DNA from: Agriotes lineatus
Taxonomy: Eukaryota > Arthropoda > Insecta > Coleoptera > Elateridae
Length of the DNA: 64,000 bases
Direction of reading: 5' to 3'
Assembly (NCBI GenBank): GCA_940337035.1
Contig: CALNHX010007772.1
Span: 1 to 64,000, forward strand
Under the pieces are notes generated by a model. That model was given only the letters and a program-made list of their open reading frames with translations. It had not been told where the DNA came from and did no database searches. Numbering within the stretch: the stretch's first letter is position 1; the number at the start of each line of letters is the position of its first letter. A program made the position numbers and the translations under genes. Below, in pieces: positions 34,201-46,598 of this stretch.

Positions 34201-37019
34201 CTTTTTAACATCATTAAAATGCCGGTTACTTTTAATGAAATTGTTGAGATGGAAAATGAAGAAGACCAAGCATAAGTACTGATGATGCTATAATGAGGCT
34301 GTGCGTAGCCACGTCGTTGTGTTTTAAATTTTTGTACCATAACTTTATGCCCTGTTTGTTTACCTAGCTTGCTTAGTATACATGAAACTTAAAATTAGCT
34401 CAACTCGTGGCTATGAAGCATCATTATCTGCTAAAAAACGAGGAAGCCGACGTGCAACCCGAACGCCGAAATTAACTTCAACAATATTCGCAAGAAAAGA
34501 CAAGCACAGATATATTGATGTTTTAAATACACACGTATAAAACAATAAAGAAATCAGAACTAACGTACAGAATGAATTGCCATTCCTAAACAGCTAAACA
34601 TGTCAGTTTTAAAATGGGAATCATTAACGCAGCATAACTGTGGACACACTCATTTACAACTCAAATAACAGTAGAATAACTGTTTTAAATAGACTTTTGG
34701 GCTATAGAAATCCGATTTTGCGATTCGATTCATAGAATGTGGCGTCATGCGAGATGTACAGCTCGCAGCGTTTCGAACTGTAACCTGATACACACGCTGC
34801 GGATGCCACTTGACGCCACGAGTCGAACAATGGCTTTAGGACTCACCCAAAACCGTCTCTTGAGTTGAGACGTAATAAGTTGCAATCCCCTAAAGGTGAA
34901 AAGCACCAACCTTTAATAGTTGTTAATAGTTGCGTGAATGAGTTAACCTCGGTATGGAAGTCGTGCGCTTCACTCTGTGTCACGGTGTCTCGTTGGCGTC
35001 GCTGTCAGCTTGTATTGACTATTAATTTGGGTTGCGGAATTGCATGGGACCTGACTTGAAAACAACACCTCACATTCTGCGGGATGCATGCGTATTGGCG
35101 TCTAAGTTAAAAATTTAATTATTAGTACTAAAACTATATAAGAAGAACAGAAGGATAGTAGAACAGAAGACGGCTCTAACATTTATGGATTTTCTCATAT
35201 ATGTTATGAATTGAAGACTAAATAGAAGTAGAAGATGAACGTATACTGATGAGGTGTTGACGATATATGAATTTTCCAATACTTATTTTAAGGTTGAAGA
35301 AGTCAGTTACCTTAAATTGAATTATTAAAATAGAGAACGAAATTAAGCAGACGTAAACGAAGAATATGTATTGATGGCGTCTCTAAGGCGTAGAGATTGC
35401 CCAATATGTTTCAGCATCGTGAAAAATTCAATTACTGCGAATGGAACTATCAAAATGCGAAACAAACCGAGCTAAACACAAAAAGAAACGTAATTGCTTT
35501 TGCGTAAAAACGGATTCTTAAATTGAAAAATAGAAGTCTAGACAGAAACCGGAATATCGGTGCGAATTGTTTCATATTTGTTGCTCTTGGTTTTAACATT
35601 CTTCAGTTGGAAGCTACGGCTCTAAAGCAGATTAAACGCACCATGGTGTAAGTGAGAAAATAAGTAACGAAATTGTCACACTTAGAAATGAAGAGGGCTA
35701 AACAAATAAAGAAGCATAAATACTTATTAAAAATGACTTCATTTTAATGAAATTATCACACAGAATAAGAAGAAAGCGTTTCTAACATCTAACATCAACC
35801 TTGTATTCTATGCAAATTATTAAAGTGAACAATGCGGAAGGCTATGAAGAAAAGAAGTAAAATGATCAAAATGAGAAATAAAGATGACTAAACGGAAGGA
35901 TCGTGATTAAATGAAATTATAGAAATGGAAAAACCATCACATAACCCAAAACATAGCAATAAATATTACGGGGACTTTGCACCATCAACCATCAATTAAA
36001 ATGATTCACAAGTGTGTACCATTCTACACGCAGGAGTTGACAAGGCCTCAGCTAGCTCTTTTAACTCTCGGTAGAATATGGCGTTGTGTAAGGATCAGGC
36101 TAAGAAATTCTTCGGGCTTTTACAATTAAACAGTAGATTAATAAAATAATTGGGTGCCATGTCGTTACTCACAACAAATAAAACAAACCTAGCTAGCAAA
36201 ATAAATCAACACCTACTTTGTAAGCTTCGCTGCATACCTTAATCTAAATGTAGTAATGCGAGCAACAACAAATACAAACAGTAACAGTCAAAAGAATACA
36301 GAGCGGCTAAGAAAACCCCAACCATTTTTCTTGCGGTGCGGCGGCCAAGAGATGGCGCTTTAATAAAGAAAATTAAATCAAAATACTGACAGCAGCGCTA
36401 AATCAAAGTGGACTACTGAAATTAGTGCAAGTGTAGCAACAATTGTAATTATGCTACTACGAGCTGGTGGTGGTCGATTCGCATAAGTTTGTCGCCAACG
36501 ATGTTACACTATTTGTACCGCCATTCTGGTAGAATGACCCCTTTGCGCTTGATAAAACCATTTCACAATCGCAATACGTTGTTGGAGATTTGTATTCATA
36601 TCTGCTTCGCTGTCAGTTTGACAATTTAATTTTGAAATTGACAGTGGAAAGCAGCGCAGCTAATTTTAATTTAAATACCTAAACATTGTAAAAAATAGCG
36701 AGAGCTGGTGTTAATAGTTGGAAAAGTGGCCGGAGTTTTCCTAGCCACTCTGTATTTAATTATCCAATGAAGGAACAAATAATTCAAAGTTGGCGTCACC
36801 CAACTTACACACACATGTAATTGTATATCAGGACAAAACAGACAACACAACATTTTAAAAACTTCAATTCGAAGTAGCATTTCCAAACTCGCTTGTTATA
36901 GCTTAAAGTAAAAATTCTGGCGAACACCTGTGCAATCGCAATTGACATAAACGCACAGCGGTAATGGCGCTATCTGAGATATAGTATACACGCTATTTCA
37001 GCAATTTAAAAATATATAA

Positions 37020-37235
37020 ATACTCGCACTTTAGCGGTAATAACAATTGAGCCAAAAGATTGATTCGACACGCTCAGTTTGAGTTGCTAAGATCTTAGTA
37101 GGAACTGACATAAGTTTGCGGCAAAATGCCTTTGTCGTTTAAAAATAGATGCTGATAAGGGCATGTACTTACAATTAATTAATGAAGTCCAGCGATCGGC
37201 AGGGGCGTCCTGTTTGTTGCATTTTTCAATGAAGA
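37020..37235 (+). repeat. Dispersed repeat, copy 1 (partner at 42.78 kb)
   Basis: TCGCACTTTAGCGGTAATAA, GAGCCAAAAGATTGATT, TTGCTAAGATCTTAG, GCATGTACTTAC and CAGCGATCGGCAGGGGCGTC occur in the same order at 42776-42990. Divergence is only a few percent, so the duplication is fairly recent. Not coding. Confidence 0.85.
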
Positions 37236-37544
37236 TAGAAGTCCAACTGAACGCATGATTCTCAGAATCCCAAGGTCACCACTCAATAAAACTAGCATTT
37301 TTTAAATTTTAAAATATAAAGATACCGACAGTGATTACTTAATTTACAGAAACAAAGCAGATTTAAATGGCATGACTTATTTCCGCACAATCCACCCATA
37401 CTTTACATATTAAGAAAACCTGAATATCATGTGGTAATGTTTCCGGGAGGGAATCTGTACTGCCCGGAGGGAGATCCTCCCCCCCCCCCCCCTGGATTCA
37501 ACACTGTGCGCAACAGAGACCAAGGAACACTCAAAACATTGCAC

Positions 37545-37935
37545 TGGCATTATCTACATCAATTGCCCTAAAAGGAGAAAACAATCAACGGCGCATATTA
37601 TTCCAATTTATTGGGTCGTTTCAACGACGTTTTAAAAGAAAAGCGGCCGCATTTAACGAAGAAAAAGGTTCTCTTCCATCAAGACAAAGCACGGGTGCAT
37701 ACGTGTTACTTCCACATTCACCATATTCACCAGGCTTAGCCCCCTGCGACTACTTTTTGTTCCGAACTTGAAGAAATGGCTTGGCGGACAGAAATTCGGC
37801 TCTAATGAGGAGATCATCGATGCAGCAAACCCTATGTTTGAGAGTTTGAGAAATTGTATTATTTGAAAGGGATTGAAAAGTTGGAAAAATGTTGGATAAA
37901 GTGTATCGAGCTAAAATGTATTTTTTCCGAAAAAA
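37545..37935 (+). pseudogene. Mariner transposase C-terminal fragment
   Basis: Translation gives NGAYYSNLLGRFNDVLKEKR (37589 on), VLFHQDKARVHT, PHSPYSPGLAPCDYFLF (residues of the second and third catalytic Asp blocks), KKWLGGQKFGSNEEIIDAAN and LEKCWIKCIELK. This is the conserved order in mariner-family Tc1/mariner transposases. About 15-20 residues are deleted between VHT and PHSP. Stops or shifts interrupt it at FRT* and CII*. The N-terminal DNA-binding half is absent. Confidence 0.88.
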
Positions 37936-38342
37936 GTATTACGCTTTTAATTTTTACCATACCTATCACTCCGCCATAGTATTGATAGCGTCTCTAACAT
38001 GCATGAACTTTACCATATTTGTTTGTGTATCTTTTAAAAATCCGCTAGAACTATCAGTAATTATGAAGAAGACAGACAAATAAGCACCAGGAAATCTCCA
38101 ACATGCATGGATTTCTCCACATTTATTTCAGTATCTCGAAAAATTCGATTTTTATTAATGAAATTGCCAAAATCAGTCAAAACGAGGAATTCTAAAGCAG
38201 AGTTGACAGAAGAAGAATCTGACTCAAACATTTGATCTTCTAAAATTTATGTGGAAAAAGAAGCACAAGTAGGCCTCTCTAACACGCATTGATCGTTTCA
38301 TGGTTGTTTTAACGCCTTTAAAATCTTACGTTTAGTAAACAA

Positions 38343-38815
38343 GGCGCCAGCGTGGTCTAGTGGTTAGGGAACTCAGCGTTCGTGTTAAAGGTAAGAGATT
38401 CAAATCTCCACATCTGGGAACTGACAGAGGCCTCAGAAATTGTATACCAAAACCGCTGTTGTGGTATTAGAGAAGTAAGATATTTGTTGAAGGCGTGATG
38501 CCGACCATATCACTCAATACGCCGCTACTTCAAGAACAGATTCTTCGTAGAGGGTCGTGAATTATGTGGAACATTTTGACTAGGATCTAAAGTTTTTGAT
38601 ATATACTGTTGTTGAAGACTAATACTTTGAGGGGAGGGGGCACACTGATGTGGTAGACTCTCCCGGCGGTTAGTCTGTGTCAGACGACTAGGTTTCGGAA
38701 GAGATAATCGACGCCCCGAACCGCTGAATCTCAGGTCAATCCTAAATGGAGTACGGCGCGGCGCCCCGAAATTGACCTAGTCAAATTGATAAAATCAGAG
38801 ATAAGAAGAAAAGTA
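38343..38815 (+). repeat. tRNA-derived SINE
   Basis: The head GGCGCCAGCGTGGTCTAGTG carries an A box (GTGGTCTAGTGGTTAGG). AGATTCAAATCTCC (about 38396) is the B box. A roughly 400-bp body follows, with GC-rich blocks (GGCGCGGCGCCCCGAAATTGAC near 38755) and an AT-rich end (ATAAAATCAGAGATAAG). The 3' boundary is estimated. Confidence 0.65.
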
Positions 38816-38959
38816 CTAGGTAATTGCACTTTCCTATATTTGTTCCAATCATTCAAATAAATATATTTACATATAGATTTTCTTATTTTTGTTTAAACAT
38901 CTTTAAAAAATCATCTACTCCTAATGAAATTATTGAAATGGGAAAGCAGCATTTAATTT

Positions 38960-40600
38960 CTCAATTTTTGGTAGTTTCCAAAAAAAAACACTATGAATAA
39001 CTAATGGCGCTATAAAATAAAACTGTTCCCGATATCAGTAGTAGATTAAGCTAAGCAATTACACAACTCACTAAACTCGATAACGTGATGTTTGTGTTTC
39101 TCCTATTAGCGGCAAAGCGTATAATTGCGCTTGCTATCGGCATGTTTCAATTAAAAGGCCACATAGTTGTCGATGGTGATGTGTTTCACACTATTTCAGC
39201 CATTTGTAGTCAATTAACCACAAATAATTTTGTAGTGAAAAGAAATGTACCAAAGGGAAAAACATTCAATTTTTAATACATTTGGTGATGATGAATTTCA
39301 CTTGAAAAGCAACTGCGTCTGTATGTTATGTAACTTTCTAGTCTTGAAACGTCAATTTGGTAGCTTGTTACGTCTTGTTTTTCTAATTAAGGTTTATTTT
39401 TTGTTAAGCCTCAGGTTTACGCGACATTTATTTATGAATGGGAAAGCCCCGCAATCATGTTTTTTCGTCTTATCTCGTAAACGCCAACCACTTCATTTTG
39501 ATTAGGATACTCATGCGCTGCAATTCATCGACTCGGAAGAGTTAAACGTTTTTACTTTTGAGAAGTACCCGAATGAGTAGTCATGGCAATCTAACATCAC
39601 TTTCTTGTTTCCTAATAGCCCCAGTATGTTCAGTTGTAGACAACCTGCTATTCGACCTTTTTTTTTTGAAGTGGCTGCTCTAAATCTAGTTGAAACGTTT
39701 TAAAGAGTACCGCAAATTGCTAGATTATGGTTTTATTAAACGCCCACATTGTATTTCAATTTCTCAGCCGTCGGGTTTTATTTAAAAATTGGGCTCGGTT
39801 TATGCCCTCACAGTAGCGGTTGTAATAATTTGACCTTGAATTTGCCGTGGTGTAACGGGCCAGCGCCAAAAGATTAAATCGGCTTCAATTGGTTTTATAG
39901 CGCCGCAAAGGTCAAAATGGAGCCGATGTTCCCTCGACGACTCTTGTTGGCAAGGTTTCTTTCTCCAACAGATGAGGAATGCCTGGCAAGGGTTGCTGTG
40001 TATTTGTTTGACTCGGTGATCTTTGCTTTTCTAATCGGTAGCCGAAAAAGACGCGATATGGTAAATTTAAACGTCTATTAATAGTCGTCGTGTAATTGGT
40101 TGAATTATAATCGTTGTTCGTCTCACAGCAATGCCATCGGAACGAACTTGTTAGCTTGAACAGGTCGTATTTTTTGCCAATTTTGACAATATATTTAATA
40201 TCATTTCCGGCAAAGCCAAAACCAGGGACTCACAGAATACACTGTATACAATTTCGGTAATCAATTTATACACGACTATGTTTACCTTTAGATAAGCGAT
40301 CGTATGTTGTTATTTTGTATCACTCACCATGTCCACAATGTGTGATTACCATTTACGCTATTGTAGTGTAATGCAAAACATTATCTATGTAATCCTCTGA
40401 AGTGATATCATATGTCTTATTAAAAAGGGGGACGTGCAAAATAACACCGTATTGTTATTACAGTAAGAACTTAGAAGCGATGGTATTGATGAGGAAAACC
40501 TTTCTGTATTTGCATCGACATATTTAAAACTCGATAATATTTGACCTAATAAGTACTTCTTCATCGAGGGTTAGGTTTGAGTACATAACCTTCGTCAGGC
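38960..40600. other. Non-coding DNA, no gene recognised
   Basis: Open frames at 39085-39276 and 39245-39505 have no family motif. No repeats with partners in the window were noticed. Confidence 0.4.
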
Positions 40601-40918
40601 CTATACTAAAGGTAGAGCCGAAACCTCCCAATCAAAACAAATACTACCCATGACAGAAATGAAGACCTTGAGGGCAATAGCAGGAGTCACACTTGTAGAA
40701 TGCAAGACTCAAAATGTAGTTAGATCGATAAGAACCAGAAGACAACAGTAGAAGGACCACGTAGAGCTGATGGTTAATGATGATTTATACGTAGCTCACT
40801 CAAAAGGACCATCAGGATGGCCACCTAAAAGATAGTGCGACAGCTGAAGTAAGAGTAATCGAAGAGGAACATCTTGGAGTTAACAGAACCTAGTCTTAGA
40901 TTAAGAAGAAGAAAAACT
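40600..40918 (+). mobile_element. RTE-like non-LTR retrotransposon 3' end
   Basis: Translation from about 40651 gives MTEMKTLRAIAGVTLVECKT, then VRSIRTRRQQ, KDHVELMVNDDLYVAHSK and GPSGWPPKR, with in-frame stops. This is the hallmark C-terminus of RTE-type polyproteins (MKTLRRIAGVT, then W..HV.RM..DR, then GRPPKRW). It ends in an AAGAAGAAGAAAAA tail at about 40903-40916, consistent with a retrotransposed 3' end. Confidence 0.8.
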
Positions 40919-41009
40919 GATGATGGTTGTGCACCACGTATTTGTGATAATTTCGGAGGCTTATCGCCATCTTCATCCACGGCCACCCAAACCTCCACAA
41001 CCCGATCCT

Positions 41010-41456
41010 ACTGCAGCAATATTCATTCTTCTCTATATCTACCAAGCCACCGATCGCGTAGGAAAGTTTCTCCGAAAACAAAACATAACAACATTATTCA
41101 AACCCCCGAGCAAAATGTCACAGGTTCTTCCTTCACCTGAAGTTAAATTAAACACTATGTCATCGAAAGGTGTTTATAGTGTCCCTTGCTCTTGCAATGC
41201 TGTATACATTGGTGAAACAGGTTGTTCAGTGAAAACTCGCATCTCTGAGCACCAGTGCCGTCTCAAGTCGGGTCTCGTTTCATCATCGGCCATCGCCGAA
41301 CACCAACGCGATGAAACTTCCATTATCTGCAAATCCCCATTCTTCTTTAGCAGAAAGTTTCGCGAAGCCATTGAGATTTACAAACACCCTAACAATCTCA
41401 ATCGGGACGAAGGCTTTCCCTTTCCTTCCATGTGGAAAGTGCTTGCTGAACCGTGA
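41010..41456 (+). pseudogene. Penelope-like element: RT tail plus GIY-YIG endonuclease
   Basis: About 148 residues. The first 35 (QATDRVGKFLRKQNITTLFK) match the end of the Penelope reverse transcriptase region. From about 41169 comes the GIY-YIG nuclease: GVYSVPCSCNAVYIGETG (GVY and YIG motifs), the active-site Arg in KTRISEH, AIAEHQ and the Glu in FREAIEIYKHPNNLNRDEG. The nuclease domain reads open from start to stop. The rest of the reverse transcriptase is missing. A different element, the RTE 3' tail, lies directly upstream, so this copy is 5'-truncated. Confidence 0.9.
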
Positions 41457-41561
41457 CGACATTTGGCTAGAAATTATCGCCTTTCTTTTTCCGATCGTTA
41501 GAAGAGTTTCGTCTCTGACGTGGTTAACACGTTGAGTTACCGCGCTCTTTTGCTTTTCCTC

Positions 41562-41592
41562 CTGATGAAGCCTGTTACGAAAGTGGGCGAAA
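41562..41592 (+). ncRNA. Hammerhead-ribozyme-like motif of the Penelope-like element
   Basis: CTGATGA at 41562 is followed by a stem-loop (GCCT...ACGAAAGT...GGGC) and GAAAC at 41588. CUGANGA, stem II, GAAA is the hammerhead core, which is known to occur in Penelope-like elements. The cleavage-site strand was not worked out, so activity is unproven. GTTGAGTT follows here and also at 41532, a small direct repeat across the motif. Confidence 0.6.
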
Positions 41593-41639
41593 CGTTGAGT
41601 TCTTCGACCTAAATAATGACACGGTCCAATCCCGGAAGT

Positions 41640-42580
41640 CGTTTGTTACTTAACCACATATTTGTTTTTAATGATCAAATCTTAACGGTGATACGATTTT
41701 TTTATGTTCATTACAGCAACTCTTATATAGCTGGTCTGATTTTGACTGATTTCTCCAATAAAATTGGTTAGCGATACTACGATTCTAACACTGAATGTTT
41801 TCTCTTCTAAAAAGGTGTCTTTTCCTGTTAAGACACTATTCAGAAGCCTGATCTGTTCTTTCAAAACGTGATGATACAATTTTGGAGGCCGCCTAAAATT
41901 AACCTTGAAGAACATCCATTGCTCTGGTCTTCTCTTCCATACTTTATACGGCTGAAGATAGACAAGCGTGTGCCGTCATTAAAAATTTCTTAAAAAATGG
42001 GAGCCATTACATATTGTAAAGACGTCGCTTTCGCGCTCATAATAATCGCCATATGCCCAGAGAGATGTTTATTACTTCTCAGTTCCAACGTCAGTTGTGG
42101 TGTTACAAATGTCCAATTAATAGATTTCTTGAATTTTTTACTGCATCTAAAATATTTAATGATGACGAGTTTGCACCATATACTTCTGATCAACATTGAA
42201 TGATGATCACATTTATTTTGCTCATATCTCTGCACAGTTAGATGTACGTTCTACGCTCTAGTCACACCTGCTCTGGCTGTGATGCCTTTCGCCAATAAAT
42301 ATGGATTGGTGGCAATATAGACCATAGGAACACTAGATTTCAATATTATTGTTTTCTCATCTAAACATACATTCAGAATGTATTTACAAACATTTTCGAT
42401 TCTACCTAGACATGATGAAACAGTAAAGGCCTTAAAAATTAATCTGAACACATATTATTTTCTCTCATTTAATTTATTGATCATATAGATGTGATGTGAA
42501 AAACGCCCAGTAACTATCGTTTTCTCTCATATAAGATTAAAAAATGTGTAAAGGACCTTACCTGGAACTTCCCTTGCAAG
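41640..42580. other. AT-rich DNA, possibly inverted satellite-like relic
   Basis: No gene. Words such as GATTTTGACTGATTTCTCC (41741) are reverse-complement relatives of AAATCAGTCAAAAC-type words at 38.17 kb. The tract may therefore be an inverted piece of the 34-39 kb repeat family. The evidence is thin. Confidence 0.35.
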
Positions 42581-42582
42581 TG

Positions 42583-43235
42583 GACGTTTTGAAACTAGAA
42601 GGAAAGCAAAATGTATAAAATATCTTCAAATATCGTAACATTGCCAATAATAATACTGAAACATTAAACAGAAACAATTAGTAATAGGCATTACATCAAT
42701 TTTCAAATAAAACAGGTGCAGGCGATGGGATTTGAACTCGGGCGGTACCAGGCGGAATCCGATTGCTAGGCGCGAGGTCGCACTTTAGCGGTAATAACAA
42801 TTGAGCCAAAAGATTGATTTGACACGCTCAGTTGGAGTTGCTAAGATCTTAGCACGAACTGACATAAGTGTGCGGCATAATGCCCTTGTCGTTTAAAACA
42901 GATGATGATAGGGGCATGTACTTACTAATTAATAATGAAGTCCAGCGATCGGCAGGGGCGTCATGTTTGTTGCATTTTTCCATGAATACTGACTGACAAG
43001 TGGAGGTTTTGAAACTCGAAGGAAAGCAAAATGTATAAAATATCGTAACATTGCTAATAATAATACCGAAACATTAAACGGAAACACTTAGTAATAGGTA
43101 TTACATCAATCTTCAAATAAAAAAGGTGCAGGCGATGGGATTTGAACTCTGGCGGCACCAGGCGGAATCCGATTGCTAGGCTCAAGGTCAGACGTTAATA
43201 GCACTCCGCTACGGCTGCGCATTTATTATGTTCGC
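42583..43235 (-). repeat. Duplicated SINE-containing block
   Basis: Two direct copies of one segment lie at 42583-42776 and 42998-43195 (GGAAAGCAAAATGTATAAAA, CATTAAAC(A/G)GAAACA, GTGCAGGCGATGGGATTTGA). Read on the minus strand they contain a tRNA-like head with B box GAGTTCAAATCCC. The second copy continues to about 43235, with GTAGCGGAGTGC as a possible A box. The first is cut at 42776, where the 42776-42990 repeat begins. Confidence 0.7.
42776..42990 (+). repeat. Dispersed repeat, copy 2 (partner at 37.02 kb)
   Basis: High-similarity copy of 37020-37235, lying exactly between the two copies of the SINE block. Its left edge (CGCACTTTAGCGG) replaces the remainder of the first SINE copy. Confidence 0.85.
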
Positions 43236-43249
43236 TTATGGCTGGCCGA

Positions 43250-46200
43250 TAAAAAACGCGCTGACTTGACGATGTTCACCCTGTAGTTCTTCGCTATATT
43301 TTCGTCAAGGGTTATCGCGCCAACAGACGGATAGACAGTTCTTATTTATAACTGTTTAATAGACTACGACTATGACTAAGTACATACAATAAATTGGATG
43401 CGCCTACAGTTGCAGATCACAGGCCCATTAATGCATTGTCATTGCGACCTTGTAGATTAAATACAAAATTGAACTGTTCAGTGCGATATATAAAGCTTCT
43501 GATAAGGGTGGGCACCGCCTTGTTAGTAGTAGATAGTATTGCACAACGGAATCGTTCAGTCAATATTTATTATATCCTACCTGCGGACGAGATTATACGA
43601 CGGTCTGTACAAAAGGTGGTTTTGTTTACTCTTTAAAACATACGCACCTACCTGTAGCCCACGCGGGGTCAATTACCCGCTATGGGCGTCCGGGTCAGTA
43701 GGGGAACGCGAACTTGATCGGGCAATGCAAAAGGATGCCGCCAAAGCGGAGACAATCGGGTGACGCGGCTCTCTCGCGGTATTTTGTTGCCGTCTCATGG
43801 AATGGGTTTGTTTTCTCGATTTAAATTACAGGTAATGGCGTAACGGCCACTCGTGATAGTCATTTTCTGGTAGTTTTGGGCACGCAACGCTTTGTCCGGT
43901 TGCAGCGCATGCCAATAGCTAATTTCGACGGATATCTACAGGTAGATTTCCATTAGAATTAATTTAGCGACACGCCGCAAGGCTCTAGAGAGCCCATTTC
44001 GTTAATAAGGACAAATCTATCCGTGTGCTTAAAATACGCAGGTTTTTACGTGTTGTCTTGCGATTCTCATATTCTTTTATGCCTCTGTTGTGGCCTACCT
44101 GTACAGATTTCTTTTTTTAATTTTAGATATTTGTCTTGCCTCGTCGCTATGTTGATGATATTATAACTTTCATTCAATTGTAGAAGTGCAGAAAGGCCGA
44201 AAGTAGTTTGTCGGAAACCGTTTGAAATTTCGTGGAAGGGAAATTGGTTATAAAGAATCTGTGATATTTTTTAGTAAAGGCCCAAAAAATAGCAGAAATA
44301 GTAGAACGCCATAAAGAGGTTTCAGATATAATCGTTAAAGTGTTAGTGATGATGATGATGCTAGCGATGACGATATGAAGGAGATAATACTCATAATAGC
44401 GGTAACTGTGCTGCCTTCATTAATGGCAGTTTGGTTTTGTAATAGTCATATACATACAACTTTTATGAAAGAGAAGAAAGCCGACTGCAAATGGACGTGG
44501 ATAAAATGACGACAATTGTAAAGACTGCACTGATAACAGCTGGATTAAAAGCAGCAAGAATGACAAAATAACAGGGAATAGATAGAAAAACAAAGAAAAA
44601 TGTTTCAAAAATGACGAAGTACGTATGTTAAGAAGTTATAAATGACAACTGGAAAAAGAAATAGAGAAGTTATAAGAGTTATAAGAAATGAAAGATAGAA
44701 GTTGGATTCCTAAATTGCTTGAAAAGTTATAAAGGTGTCTTTAATAAAACACAAAATATACCAGAATAATACTAACTATAAATAAGAGTAAAAACTATTA
44801 GCTTTAGATGCCGCATATAAACAGGAAAAATAATGTGCCGCCTTTGAACAAAAGGTCACAACCGGGACTAGCTCAAACTCTTGACGATTTGTTGTCGTGG
44901 GTAAGGATCAAGTAATGATTCGTAAGGTTAATAAATGAATAAAAATAAAGCACGTTACAAACAGGGCACCAGTGGGCAACCACGACAACAACAAAACTAA
45001 TCTAAATAAAACTCACCTACCGTGTACGCCATCTAGCCTACACTAGCCTATACTAAAAAAACTAGCAGTTATCGTTAGGTCAAACAAGACATAATATACC
45101 AGTAGTAGTGAATAATAACGAGGCTTTAATGGTTTGAATACTCTTGAATATGACAACAAAATGAAAGGAAATAGCGTCCAAAACGCATAAGCATAAATTC
45201 GTCATTTCAAAACAACCTGGCGTTAAATGGTACAATTTGTTTAAAAGGGTCACTTAATTGTTCAACTGGGTACCTAAATGCAAAATCGTCCAGGTAAGTT
45301 CGTGGCAGTTCCCAACAAGGGGATTACTAAATTAAAGTCAGATAATAAATGCATGAAGCTACGTTGCATTCAAAGTTAAATGGTGGACAAATGATTAACA
45401 TTTGATTCATTATGAAATTGCGCGTTCCATATAGCACGCAGAGTTGCAAAGGCATTATAGGGTTAAGCCTAGCAGCAGGAGCCGACCAACGAAAAGCCTA
45501 TCAGTCTGTGGGCGCTTGCCAAAAAGCTAATCTCTAACTTGAAGCGCGATGCGCGTTTGTTGAGAGGGCTCCGATAAGACAAGCGCAACAAAGATACACC
45601 TATATACATGTCGCATCAAAGAATAGTTGCGATTTTCGCTGTCCGCCGTAAGCACTAAGAAAACTTCTCTTCGTTCTATTCTTACCCACAATTCATAATT
45701 AAATAAAGGTAATGCTGTAAGATGAGTTAACGCTTAAGCGCAGCTATGGCCATTGGAATTTCCTGAGGCAACTCCACCAGGACGCATCGCAGGGAAGGAA
45801 ACCAAAAAGGCGCGCAAGAATTCTAATGGCTGGATTCGCTCAAATGCAAGAAAGCCTTTGACCATCTGCAAGACAATTTTCGACTATGACGAGCGGGAGC
45901 GGTCCATGTGACAAATAAAACGTTCCAGGCAAAATTCAGCATGCCCAGTGCCAGAGATTGTAGCAAAGCTGGCCTAAACCCGAATCGCATAAGTAAATTA
46001 GCAAGACTAACTCAAAGGAAAAAAGTGTACCTTAAGGTGAAAAGCGGCCCAGTGAACACGTGCAGTGAAAAAATAAAATTGCACGGATTGCATCATGGTT
46101 GAAAATAACTGCGCTACCGCTTCAGAAAGCTGGCAAACCTGAAGTGCACGCGGATCCCAATGAATGAAGTTAACCTTACTCTCAAAAATACATAGAGCTA

Positions 46201-46598
46201 GTAATGAAAAGAGAGTAGGCATGCATTCAAAAGCAAAATCTAAGCCGCAAACGGCAACATTAAAGAAGGCCGCTGGTGTAATGAATTAAGAGAGGAGTCC
46301 TATTTAATAAGACTTAAGACTGTAGATTATGTAATCGAAGTATTATAAAAAAGCCACGTATTACAGAACTGTTTCGAAATAGTACCATAAAAGGCATGTT
46401 TACACGAATGAAAATTACCAAATGATTGACATACACCACAAGTTACATACTGTTAAAAAGAACAAAAGTAGATTGGAGAATAAGCTACTGACTTAATGGA
46501 AAACTGGAAAGCTACCAAACCATAGAACAATCTGGTAAGAGCACTTTCTGACAATAAGAACGTTAATACGAAACGCGACGCAATACAAACCACTACTA
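43250..46598. other. Non-coding DNA, no gene recognised
   Basis: A GC-rich island of about 130 bp lies at 43650-43790 with no protein match. The rest is AT-rich. Frames such as 45908-46102 and 46007-46222 overlap on opposite strands and show no domain. Confidence 0.4.

Larger units (their letters stand above)
34200..38960. repeat. Degenerate satellite-like tract with interruptions
   Basis: Two words recur in loose alternation. One is TAATGAAATT(A/G)TT-GA(A/G)ATGG, seen near 34233, 35745, 35909, 38156 and 38922. The other is TCT(C/A)TAACATGCATG or variants, seen near 35172, 35778, 37991, 38094 and 38277. AGAAGAC(T/C)AA.CA stretches often follow. Spacing varies from about 100 to several hundred bp, as in an old, eroded tandem array. 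The mariner fragment, the 37.02-kb repeat and a SINE interrupt it. Confidence 0.45.
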
